From contig NC_060107.1 of the NCBI RefSeq assembly GCF_021155765.1, forward strand, positions 16,850,501-16,914,500: 64,000 bases of DNA. Reading direction: 5' to 3'. The first letter of the stretch is position 1; the number at the start of each line of letters is the position of its first letter. The notes beneath the pieces are model-generated. The model had not been told where the DNA came from and made no database searches. It saw nothing but the letters and a program-made list of their open reading frames with translations. The translations under genes and the position numbers were made by a program. This DNA is from Diprion similis. Taxonomy: Eukaryota > Arthropoda > Insecta > Hymenoptera > Diprionidae. This document shows, piece after piece, positions 25,390-35,934 of this stretch.

Positions 25390-27240
25390 GAGACTGCTCT
25401 ACAAGTTTCACAACATGTGGAGTAAAGTTCGCAAAATACTCCAAGTCGAAGCAGGGAGAGAGCTTGGATGAGAAAATCCAGGAGACTTAGCCCCGCACAG
25501 ATAACCAAGTCTTGTATACCTATATACGAACCAGGTGGACCTGGATTTCGCCGCCGACGGTCCAATAGGATCTCCATCAACTGTAACTTGGGGATCACCG
25601 TGTTGCCCTGATTCGCGCGGATTTTATAGATGTAGTTGGTGGTTAGTTCGAGCCATCTGATTTGAAATGGAGGGAGGCCACCGAGGTGAAAGGTCACATT
25701 ATTAGGTGCTGTTTTAATGCATCCTAGACAAGTTCTGAGAGCCGAGACCTGAATCGAGTCCAGTCTAGCGAGATGGGATCCCGGCGTGTCCCTCAAGAGC
25801 TGAGCGCCCCAATCCAGGATGGCCCTTACATACCCCTTGTAAACCCCATGGTGAATGCATGGTGGAGTGGAGGGTTGAGCGCTCCAGGAAAGACTGGATA
25901 TGGCTTTAAGGTGCCGCTGACCTGGCTTGAAAATATCAAATCGTGACGTCATAAATACGTGCAGCGCCTCTGAACGTTGAACGGTGAACTAAGGCCGCTG
26001 ATTTCATTGGCTTGTTCTGTTAGATCCAACCAATGATGTCAGTTACAGATCGAAACATACTTCTTGTGGACCATAAACGGGCTGCTGTCACATGAAAAAC
26101 GCGTATACGAATCGAGCCATGTTTACAAAAAAATAACTGATAGTATAAGTTTTCCCGGATAACGTGTGTCCTTTTGTACGTGTGAATCTCCCTGGCGAGG
26201 GTGAAAGAAATTGTGGAACAGTGCAATCAGTGAATATTCAACATGCGATAGCTCCGATCGGCCATGTTTGTGTCGCGTGATTTTATTCACTTCATCATTC
26301 TTTATTATAAACATTATCAGCGATTTGCCTGAGCAGTGACTGAGATTCACACGTACACTATTATTCAAGCTACGATTTAAAATACTTCCGAGTAAGATTC
26401 ATACTCTCGTTATCGCAGGATTCGTATAGGCGTTTTCACCCAATTTCCCCGCTTCTGACATCACGAAATATATATATGACATGCCAGGTCAGCGGAGCCT
26501 TAAGGACCAGGACGACCCTATAATCCTTGCCGCGGTTATATTCTATGTAGTCTCTCCAGAACAATTTTCTATCCAATAGTAAGCCAAGGAACTGAACTGC
26601 GGAAGTGTTCCTAATGGGACAGCCTTTGAGTTGAATTTCAACAGGGTTGGGAACCTGGTATCTTCTCGAAAAGACACAGAGTTAGGTTTTCTCAGTACTC
26701 TGTACAAAACCTCTCAGAAAGTGCCAATCGCTGAGCGAGTTTAGAGACTCAGAGACCTCACTTAGAGCTAAATGCAGGTCCTTATTTGAAGAGTAGATGA
26801 CCACATAATCGGCATAGGTTGGGATCTTTGTATTAGCATGTATGCATTCCACATATATGCATGTATCGCGTTTTGAATAGATCTTAGGTATAGGTTGAAT
26901 AGGAGGGGGCTTAGGATCGAGCCCTGGGGGAGACCCAGGTTAGTTGTCCTTGGGCCCAATCGGCCCAATGAAGCTTCCTGCATTCTGCCATGCAACACCC
27001 TGCTCTGGACAATGTTCTTAATAAATGAAACAATTCGATCAGGAATGCCGTGAGCCAACAACTTTTGAAGCAGGATGTTAAGTATAATGTTATCGAAACC
27101 CCCCTCAATCTCCAAAGAAACTGCTGACAAGTATTCTTTTTTGATAAAGGCTAGTCTTATGTCTGTAGTTATTATTGTTACATTGTCTGCTACCGATCTT
27201 CCTTTCCGACAACCTAACCTAATACTCCACTACCGACCAG
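25390..27240 (-). mobile_element. Degenerate non-LTR retrotransposon (reverse transcriptase part), interrupted by a MITE
   Basis: Read on the minus strand, the segment begins with CRKGRSVADNV, then SLEIEGGFDNI, GLPQGSILSPLLFNLYL and TYADYVVIY. These are blocks of a LINE reverse transcriptase. The catalytic YADD has become YADY (near 26810), so the enzyme cannot be active. After the MITE at 25910-26499 the frame resumes as LKAISSLSWSAQPSTPP and continues with GYVRAILDWGAQLL and LDSIQVSALRTCLG, the typical C-terminal part of I/R1/Jockey-type polymerases. Stops and shifts are present, and both ends of the element are missing here. Confidence 0.88.
25910..26499. mobile_element. TTAA MITE, copy 1 (piggyBac-type target)
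   Basis: The element is flanked by TTAA at 25906-25909 and 26500-26503. Its ends form an inverted repeat: GGTGCCGCTGACCTGGC on the left and the complement of GGCTCCGCTGACCTGGC on the right. Removing it restores the LINE reading frame (VLVLKAISSLSW), so it inserted into the LINE. There is no coding sequence. The TTAA target points to mobilisation by piggyBac-like transposases. Confidence 0.9.
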
Positions 27241-27931
27241 CAACGACTGAGGATATATTCCTGTTGGAATTGATCAAGTTATAAATCACAGTATTTCTTT
27301 TTCTTCTCGTCTAGCTGTATCCTGATGGGATAAGTGCCAAAAATCATAATATTCAACATCTCAATTGAAGTTGTAGGGTCTTAAGAGTCTAAATTTGATT
27401 CTGCTGTTCAGCATAATTTTTTGCATGTTTTTATTGGCAGATAATTGAAATCAGTACACGAAATGTGACAATCTGAACAGTTGAGGTGTAATTGCAAAAT
27501 TCATATGTGTGTACATATGTAAAATAATAGTTATCAGAAACAATGATTGTGTGACAGAATAGCGAAATTACAATGAAACTTATCCTTCATGTATGGCTCT
27601 TGGTGGAAAATATATGTCAGGAATGGAAAATAACTGACAGTAATCGAAGCCCTTGGCCAGCTACATTTCTTGCACAACAGATACATAGGCGAATATCCGA
27701 AATATTGATTACATAGGAATTAGTAGAATAATTAGCATTGGGCTGTTTGATGGTTATATAAGTCCAAAATCGGCATTTGAAAAATCTTTCATTAAACGAC
27801 ATACTGCTTTAGCCGCAGTACGTTCATTTTTACCACAAGGTGTTGTAGCCACAGTATCTTGAATGTTTTCACATTTCCCACGATCTGCAAATGGATGTCC
27901 TTTACTTTTCTATGTAAATGATGAATATCGT
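27241..27931. other. Non-genic stretch between LINE and TPR gene
   Basis: No gene seen. It probably includes the 3' UTR of the minus-strand TPR gene that ends at 27932. Confidence 0.4.
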
Positions 27932-30357
27932 TTATGACAGATGCTTCGGTTGCCTTGTGCTTTTGGATTTATTTCTCTGATAGAACTGATACTGTGATTT
28001 TTTTGATTTACCACTGTTTCTCGAAAGATGATTTTTTTGTGTGGAAGATGCAGAACTTCGACGATGATAATTTTTATAGATGTTTGACCATTGTTGGCTC
28101 AGAGTTTGTTTTGAATCGCCAGAGATGGAAGATGAATCTTGATCATTCTCAGAACAGAGCTGCAATTTATTTTTCAACATGGCTGTGTCGCCTATACTAA
28201 GTTTTGTAGCTTGCGTCAGTAATGCAAGGTGCAATCTTACTGCCCATGCATGATATACATTCATTTGGTTCCCACGAGGAACGTGATATGCCTGAAGTAT
28301 GAAAGATTTTGTTGTTACAAACAAATCAATTGATTTTGGTAGTTTAGAAAATATTAAATCATATGATACTTTTGCTAATATAGTTTCTATCATTTAGGCA
28401 TTACAGTACAAATGGGAACATGCTCAGAAATTGAATTATTATTTCAAACGAATTATGTATGTACGTATATTATATATAATATATATCAACTCCATACCTT
28501 CAGGATTTGCGCATTTGGATCAATTTGAACAGCTTTGTCCAAGTATTGACTTGCAGACAGAATATCATCCGTGTGAAACAAATAATATAATCCGATCTCA
28601 ACGGTTATTTGTTGAATTTGGTAATCAGGATCTTTGCTGTACTTCTTCAATAATTCCAACAAATATGGCAGGGGATTCCAGTGAGTTTCAACTTTTTTCT
28701 TACACTCTATGTACGACCATTCTGCCGCAAAATTTGATTCCTTTATTGCAGCCGTGTAATGTGAAAGAGCAGCCTAAAAATTTGTTAACAAATGACTTGC
28801 AATTTATTTCTATAGTTTTCACACACTGTCTATGATGTTTTAATTCTTTGTAGTCTCAATTATTCATTAGCCAAATAAAAATAGCATTAATATCTTGGTT
28901 CACATCAATGAGGCAATATTATTCAAAAGTAGTTATAAACTGAATATAAATAAATTGACAATATTGTGTATAATTATCAGTCATTACCTTAAAGTTTTGA
29001 TGGCATTTTTCCTCATATATACCCATGTAATGTTGATAGATCGAAGAGTTGGGTGTCTTTTTAGCTACATAATCCAGACATCCCTTTGCATGAGAACATT
29101 CTTTTGCTCGTATTAATCCGAGGGCTAATTGTAATTGCACTTTGCAAGAAGTTGGTTCACCAGCAGCAATTTCCTTATAGCTTCGAGTAGCCTCTGAATA
29201 TTCTCCAGACTCTCGATACATTTGGGCCAAAGATACACCAAATAAAGCAGATTTAGATAGGTCGTAAGCTTTCTGAAAAGCCAATGATTCATCTTTATCA
29301 GGATGGTTACCAACCCAATAATGCCTCCGTCTTGACCTTCTGTACATTTTGCCCAACAAAAAGTGCCATTTGCCATTACTGGGCTCGTGCTGGACAGCCT
29401 TTCGTGCAGAGTTGATTGCCATAGAATGATCAGTGACGTGATACAGTGACCAAGCTAAGCATTGACACCCAGATAACATGGCTAATTCCGTTTCATTCAT
29501 GTCCTTAACAATGCTTATCTCTTTCAGTAGTTCATCTGCCTGTGTCACCTGCCCCAGTTGTTGAAGCACATGGTACTTTGTTCCAAACAAAATGTGTTGT
29601 AGAACATGTTCTGCACTTTCTGGTATTTTCCTAATTTTCATTATTATAATATTATTAGATCAGTGAAAAAACGTAAATAATTCGATGTAAAATTTAATCA
29701 GTACTTTCAATATAAGTAAAAATTAGAGTAATATTCATTAGAGTACTATATTTTTATAAACTGCGTGTATTCGCGTAATGGGATTTTAGATTTAGATTTC
29801 TCTCAACGGGGAATACGTATATGTTGGAAATATCAAACTTTTGGATTAATATATTTAAGGTATTTAGTTTTTCTCGTTACGATGTGATATCAAACTAACG
29901 TTGAGGAAAAATGTTATAGTGAATAATATCAGAACCTTTGTTTGATTTCATGAAAACTATCTTCAGCTTCCTTAATGCATTTCATAGCAGTTTGCAGATT
30001 CTTGTTCAATACATTTTCATAAGCCAGCATGAGATTGTAAATTAATACAAATTCTGGAAACTCTTCTTGGATATCAATAACTTCTTCAATACGATTCTTA
30101 TCATCCCATAATTTTTCTCGAGTTTCCGTGATAATTCCCATGTCCCAAGTGAATGGACAGCTAACCCCTGAAAAATATGAGGCTGAAGTTAGTTAATGTA
30201 TTCAAATGTTGGAATGAAAATTACTATTTTGCACCTTTAGAATACCTGAAAAAGTTGAGTTACGAGATCTGAGTTTGTTGCTGCTGTATGAACAGCTTAA
30301 TAAATTACAAGTAATCCGAAAGTTGCAAAATAACGACTTTTTCCAAACACGCATCAT
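27932..30357 (-). CDS. IFIT-like tetratricopeptide repeat protein
   Basis: Five minus-strand exons join in phase: 30357-30246, 30167-29936, 29630-28988, 28773-28498 and 28291-27932, giving about 540 residues. The second exon has CPFTWDMG, an acidic/basic spacer, then LIYNLMLAYENVLNKNLQ and TAMKCIKEAED. This is the order at the N-terminus of vertebrate IFIT proteins (CxFTW, then NLLAY, then A..L..AE). TPR-like helices follow (for example CLAWSLYHVTDHSMAINSAR, GKWHFLLGKMYR, ALFGVSLAQMYRESGEY, AASQYLDKAVQIDP-type repeats). The last exon ends in a Ser/Lys/Gln-rich, probably disordered tail. IFITs bind RNA or protein through a TPR superhelix; a role here is not known. The first exon (MMRVWKKSLFC) is basic and joins in frame, but the start is the least certain part; an upstream in-frame ATG exists at 30417. 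Confidence 0.75.
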
Positions 30358-30419
30358 TGCATTAACATTAAAAACTTCAACCTGATTGAAAAATAGGTGC
30401 ACACTGGAATTATACACGT

Positions 30420-31889
30420 GTACCTACTATGTGCTTAAGTCGAAAGCGTTCGGAATTTCTACTCTCAGATATGAGTCAAAATTTTGTTTCCCCACACCTG
30501 CTTGGGCAGTTCGAACCCTTCACACTTTCCTGAAACCAGTTTCCCGATCCATCAAATTCCTGAATCGTCGTTTCACCCAAACCGTTGTCACACCGAATCG
30601 TCATTTTCATGCAGATTCCCAACAGATAAAATTCCCGAATCATCGTATTGTCCATCTTATGAATTCCTCAAGTCCGCAGGGAAACCGATACGTCAAAACC
30701 ATAACAATTCGAGAATTTGCTAGGTTGGAAAAATGTCGATTCAAAAATTGTGCATGTAGAAAAGTTGACGGTTCGGGGTTATTACGGGTACTGTGAAACG
30801 CCTATTCTGGAATTTGCAAAGTCGGGAAAATGCTGGTTTGGAAATGTGACGAGAAAACGGTGATTTGGATATTTTATTGTTGGTTTTACCGCATTGTTTG
30901 GAAATAGGGCACTTTATGCAAGCCGCACAAGCTTCAAAGATGAAAATTTCCAAGCAGGTGTTCGCAAAAATTCATTCAAGATATTCTGTATCAAGTTTTA
31001 CAGTAATTTAATTTTAATTTTACAGCAAGGAAGCGACAAGGAATATGTCAAACTTATTGACGTAATTTTCTGTACAAAAATGTGTTATTTTGAGATATCG
31101 TTTTTTGACACCTTGCTACGCGAGTTATGGATCTCAGCGTTAATATGGAAAAAATTATAAAATACCTGTTTCTTTATGGGGCGGTATTGAACTCATGATG
31201 ATATCGTTGTAAAAATTCAGAGCAACTTAAATACGTCTGATAGACTCCGAAGACTGAATGACAATTGCGCGAATGTCCTCTTATATGCATATACGGTGTT
31301 TACGATGGATTTCAGCGGTGGTTCCCCTGTTCGTGTTGTTCGTCGTTTGTGAGGGGCGGAGGGGGATTTCCCTGTTATACGCGACACGCTATCGCCTGTG
31401 ATGGCCTGTGCGCACTTCGATGGTGCGCAACAAAGCAGAGAGCGGTGACGACGACCGATAAGGGTGGGTTCACATACGCGTGATCGCGCGGAGCGTGGCT
31501 GAGCGGTAACCAATCAAAGTGCTTGAAATCTAGTAAGCAATACATTTCAGGCATTTTAATTGGTTTTCGACCGGATGGTTAGGGTTGGGTTCACATGTGC
31601 ACGGACGAGTGGTAACTAATCAAAATGCTCGAAATATATTTTTTGACACAGTGTTGGTGTGCGGTAAGTTCGTTTTACCGTGTCTGCCGAGCGTGCGGTG
31701 AGTGAATGTTACCTTTACTTAGAATTTCGTTTATTCGTATTGAATGAAAAAATACTGATTGGCAAAAATGATTACAAAATCAAATACTGGTATTTATTGT
31801 GTGTACCTAGGGTTACAGGTTCAGATTTTTTTTAATGATTAAATATGTCATAATTAGTATTGTATTTATAGGACATGTAAGGAATATTT
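30420..31889. other. Non-genic, repeat-bearing stretch
   Basis: Positions 30490-30860 contain many short degenerate repeats (CGAATCGTCGTTT, CGAATCGTCATTT and CGAATCATCGTA in one direction, related complements further on). Positions 31461-31530 and 31582-31640 are a diverged direct repeat (GGGTTCACAT, GTAACYAATCAAARTGCTYG). Positions 31651-31720 (TTTGACACAG, GTTTTACCGTG, GAGCGTGCGG) recur at about 54967-55035. No coding gene is seen. Confidence 0.45.
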
Positions 31890-33069
31890 TTTGAACGTCG
31901 GAACAGGGGTTGATGTTGTGCTTCTAGAAAAAACTCCTAAGCTTTACTCTCGGGAGAGCAAAACAAGGGCATTCCCAAAATAGATGATTCACCGAACGGG
32001 AAGGGTGATCGCACCGGCATACCCTGGAAGCAACCAAGCCCATCCTGGCCAGGTGGTCATTACAATTGGTGTGGTTGGCCTTAAGGCTCCGCAGACCTGG
32101 CATGTCATATATATATTTCGTGACGTCAGAAGCGGGGTAATTGGGTGAAAAAGCCTATACGAATCCTGCGATAACGAGAGTATGAATCTTACTCGAAAAT
32201 ATTTCAAATCGTAGCTTGAATAATAGTGTACGTGTGAATCTCAGTCACTGCTCAGGCAAATCGCTGATAATGTTTATAATAAAGAATGATGAAGTGAATA
32301 AAATCACGCGACAACAAACATGGCCGATCGGAGCTACCGCATGTTGAATATTCACTGATTGCACTGTTCCACAATTTCTTTCACCCTCGCCAGGGAGATT
32401 CACACGTACAAAAGCACACACGTTATCCGGGAAAACTTATGCTATCAGTTATTTTTTTGTAAACATGGCTCGATTCGTATACGCGATTTTCATGTGACAG
32501 CAGCCCGTTTATGGTCCACAAGAAGTATGTTTCGATCTGTAACTGACATCATTGGTTGGATCTAACAGAACAAGCCAATGAAATCAGCGGCCTTAGTTCA
32601 CCGTTCAACGTTCAGAGGCGCTGCACGTATTTATGACGTCACGATTTGATATTTTCATTGATATTGCCGCTTATAATCAGCGGCACCTTAACTCGATTAA
32701 TCACTGTCGAACCAAGGTTTACAGGAGAATTTGCCTGCCAGGGAGCAATAAGTGATCCCCTTGTGTCGTCCAGCTTCCGAAATGTATGATTGGCTAGAAG
32801 TGGTGGTGTTATCTTTGGATACTTTTTTTAAATCGGAGTAAAAAAACTCGGTTGTCGAACTCGGCAGACCGATCCCTGATGGATCGGGCCGCCCAGTCCG
32901 CAAGCTCGTTACCCCGGATTCCTATGTGGGTGGGGATCCAGATAAAAGCCGGCTGTCTCACAGAATTTTGCATATCAAATATTTTTTGTTTGATTTGAAC
33001 CAAGATGGGATTGACCCCGCTCTTAGTATGGGGGGTTCCCGAAATTATTGAAGTTTCATCGGTTTTGAC
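31890..33069 (-). mobile_element. LINE 3' end (RNase H and zinc-finger tail), split by MITE and P element
   Basis: On the minus strand, downstream of the P element, the sequence encodes an RNase H segment (VKTDETSIISG, then FIWIPTHIGIRGNELADWAA). After a frameshift come YISEAGRHKGI and AGKFSCKPWF. The TTAA MITE at 32085-32687 interrupts it. Beyond the MITE it resumes as NRVKANHTNCNDHLARMGL and CRCDHPSRSVNHLFWECP, the Cys/His tail of I/R1-type LINEs, ending at a stop near 31924. The RNase H domain places it in the I group in the broad sense. It is inactive through shifts and insertions. It covers a different region from the LINE at 25390-27240, so they are separate remnants. Confidence 0.85.
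32085..32687. mobile_element. TTAA MITE, copy 2
   Basis: Same family as 25910-26499 but in the opposite orientation. TTAA flanks it at 32081-32084 and 32688-32691. The ends are GGCTCCGCAGACCTGGC and the complement of GGTGCCGCTGA. Deleting it restores a continuous LINE tail sequence. Two ATG-initiated frames inside are not conserved as protein. Confidence 0.9.
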
Positions 33070-33349
33070 CACGGTGTAAGAATAATAGGTGGTCCGGCTG
33101 CCCTATCCCCGCAATGCTAAGGCTTGTGATTATTTTAGCATAATTCAGTTCTCGGCCACCAGGCGGATACATGTCGCAAGGGCCAATTGTAAACAATAAT
33201 GGCGGCACGTTAGGTTTCATGCTCTAAGTTTCAATCACAACAGAGGAGGTATAACCATTGAAATATAAATCGTGAATATAATCAACGATAACGGTGTTCA
33301 ACGATATAATATTTATTTATTATTTATTTAGATAAGAATACATTTAAAT

Positions 33350-33529
33350 ATGGTCAAGACTTGTTGTGTCTGTCATCAACGTGCTTCAGACGCATATGGG
33401 AACAACATATCTTTTTTCAACGTTCCGAAAGAAATTGATTTGTATAATAAATGGAAAGACTCAATTGCTCGTATTGGTGTAGTTTTGAAAAAGGTTTTTG
33501 GAATACCGACTCCTTACAAGTCATACTAA
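33350..33529 (+). pseudogene. P-element transposase N-terminus: truncated THAP domain
   Basis: The frame opens MVKTCCVCHQRASDAYGNN and continues SFFNVPKEIDLYNKWKD, then runs to a stop at 33527-33529. The Cys-x2-Cys pair, the aromatic-rich FFNVP and the KW..SI pattern are the first half of a THAP zinc finger. The second Cys-x2-His pair is absent, so the finger is incomplete as it stands. THAP domains bind the element's own ends in P transposases. A splice donor-like GTTTTTGG follows LKK, so the frame may once have continued into a later exon. Confidence 0.75.
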
Positions 33530-33617
33530 AATTTAAAAAAAGTGATTTTTTCCCTGATGTTTCGTTATGTTCACGTTACTAACTTCAGCCTCATTATAAA
33601 ATAGTATCTAATCTATA

Positions 33618-34382
33618 TTGCAGCAATTTTTTGGGATTATCCGGCAAGCAGGAGCTGCCAATGACCACCCTACGCTTTCCTCATTTTTGCAACTTTATAA
33701 ATTGATATCAATATATCAACTGTTGAAACCCCCGAAATTTGGAAATTGTACAGTTCAAGAAGATACGCACAAGCCTTTAGTTTCATTGGCAGATTACCCA
33801 ATGATTTTCAAAAAGGATACTACACACATTTCAAAACATTTGCAAGAATTAAAGACAAAGTTAGACTCCATTATCCAAACAACAGAATGGGAATGCGAAG
33901 ATGTTGTCAGGTTTGACCATGATTATGCGTCGGCTTCGGTTGTCAATTGCATAATATATTATGTAACTGGATTTTTGTGTCGCAAATTAAGAAAACAAAA
34001 TAAGTGTCAAGTACGTCAGAAAGCTTTTCAGTCTGTTAAAGAAAATGATACTCTCAGCGAAGCAGAATTAATTAATATGAAAACCCGAGGTGGTTTAATT
34101 CATAGCAATATTTTTCTGTTTTCTCTTTTATCAGCGATCGAGAAATACTTTTGTAAGCACATAGAATCTGAAAATCGATCTGTATATGAATCGACTGTTT
34201 CTGACATGATACAGAATTATAGCTTTTCATTTCCTTGCGAACAACACAAGGATGAAATTGTGTCATATATCATGCACTATTATATAACGATGAGGATGCG
34301 ACAATGGGCAAAAATTCATACACGGGACATTTTAAAGCAGAGCCGTGAAAAGAGAAAATTATCAAGGTTGATGAGTGCGTAG
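33618..34382 (+). pseudogene. P-element transposase C-terminal fragment
   Basis: An open frame follows an acceptor-like TATTGCAG. It contains FFGIIRQAGAANDHPTLSSF (the conserved end of P/THAP9-type transposases), a helical stretch (LQELKTKLDSIIQ), the block ASVVNCIIYYVTGFLCRKL, then TRGGLIHSNIFLFSLLSAIE, and a basic end. About 250 residues are intact with no stop. The GTP-binding and main catalytic portions that should precede it are not present. Confidence 0.75.
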
Positions 34383-34861
34383 TTTTTAACAGGAAATTCG
34401 TAACGTTGCTGCAATAGAATATTGAAAAAAGGCACAATTTTGTGACTCAAATATTGTTATTGCAAAATAAGTGAGACACATAATGTTTGACTAAACTTCG
34501 AAAATTTCATCGCATAATTTCGTGTGTTTGAAAATTTCAAACTTTTATCAATCATTCTGTTGCGGCAACGTTATGAATTTCAACCTCATAAGTTTACTCG
34601 TATTTATTTTATATTACTTTACATGTTTTATATATTTTATAATTTGATATTATTGTCATTTTATGTTGGCAACTGCAACTTTTGCTCAAATTTTAATATA
34701 CATGACACCCTCATCTCCTCTTTTTCGAACACTGTGTGCGCCATAATTGTTTACAATTGACCCTTGCGACACGTATCCGTCTGGTGGCCAAGCACTGAAT
34801 TATGCTAAAATAATCACAGCCCCCAAGCCGCAGCCGGACCACCTATTATTCTTACACCGTG

Positions 34862-35934
34862 GTTTTGACCCACAGAGATATTGTAGGTAGAGTGGTGAGT
34901 CACCTCTGTAAGTGGAAATACGTTGTGAAAAGATAGAGAGAGCAGACCGCGGAATCCTTGTTATCTCCGACTGATGACGCATGCGCAATAAAGTTTCTTT
35001 GTAGATTTGAGATGGATTCGTTTTGCATATAACACAAGTCACCATTTTGATAATTATACGTAGTTTTTCACGTTAAAATGACTTTAATAATATTTTACAT
35101 CTTCAATAACATACATAACATATTTTGTATAGGTATAATAAGGAACTGTTCTTCTACAGTGTTGCTATTGGGGGATGTTTTATGCATTCACGGTGTACGA
35201 CACTACCTTTGACTACACATGTATAAGACCGTACCTTAGTTACTTACTTCATGCACTAGTTACGAGTTACCCTTAGAGCATGAGTTACCTTGATCACTAT
35301 TTTTCACTATTTTTCGTGCTGACAGGAAATATTTCTTGGAGTGAAACTCTATACTAGAATGCAGTTTAATGGCTTTGGTATTCGCAAGTTCGCTCAGCAG
35401 CCGAGCGCGACTCTGTTTAAATCGATTGACAGACGCAGAGAGACGTCGGTTCGGCAGCCATATTAAACTTTCTACCGTCAGTTTCTGTTCTATGCTTCCC
35501 TTCGTCGTGAAAGGAGCAATGGATTCGCCGTTTTGCAATCGATTTCCTCGCTATTGGTGTTAAAATATGATATATTCACAAACTCATAGCGCCGTTTTAC
35601 TGCCGCTAACACCATAATCGCCTGTAATTACGGGAATGTAAAATTTCGGCTCGAAGATCGACTCACTAACGGTTTAACCAGCTTATTTTATCACCGTTAC
35701 CACGTGTTTTCTCAGTTTCTGTCACAATTTAGAAGCTTGAAGTGAACTTTTCGTAATAGCTGGTCCCTTTTTATCGGCATCAGCGTCACCTCTGCAGATT
35801 CTTACCCATCCAAGACCGTCCTCGTCGTTCGTTCTACAACTGCGATCACAAAGAAATCTCATTCGGCAGGGTTGGAAATGAGAACAATATTGATTCTTTG
35901 TCTGTAACGAAGAAACAGGAATGCGAGAAACACG
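34862..35934. other. Non-genic stretch, then probable Chk1 promoter and leader
   Basis: To the right of the P element no LINE coding sequence could be followed with confidence. Positions 35360-35560 are GC-richer than the flanks and include frames open on both strands, which is typical of composition and not of a gene. Positions 35770-35934 probably hold the Chk1 5' UTR. Confidence 0.4.

Larger units (their letters stand above)
33070..34861 (+). mobile_element. P element, internally deleted, with 8-bp target duplication
   Basis: The element starts CACGGTGTAAGAATAATAGG and ends with the reverse complement of the same. Inverted ends extend for about 125-137 bp with small gaps (33070-33206 and about 34737-34861). 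A perfect 8-bp direct repeat GTTTTGAC flanks it at 33062-33069 and 34862-34869. P elements characteristically make 8-bp duplications. Inside are a THAP-type N-terminal fragment and a transposase C-terminal fragment (listed separately). Total length is 1792 bp, shorter than full-length P elements, and the central catalytic region is missing. It lies inside the LINE RNase H sequence. Confidence 0.92.

Noticed and set aside
26020-26368. Two minus-strand frames inside the TTAA MITE
   Set aside because: The corresponding frames in the other MITE copies are changed or shifted; the element is non-coding.
35260-35563. Overlapping frames on both strands upstream of Chk1
   Set aside because: They coincide with a GC-richer patch and show no conserved motif; a promoter or leader region is more likely.
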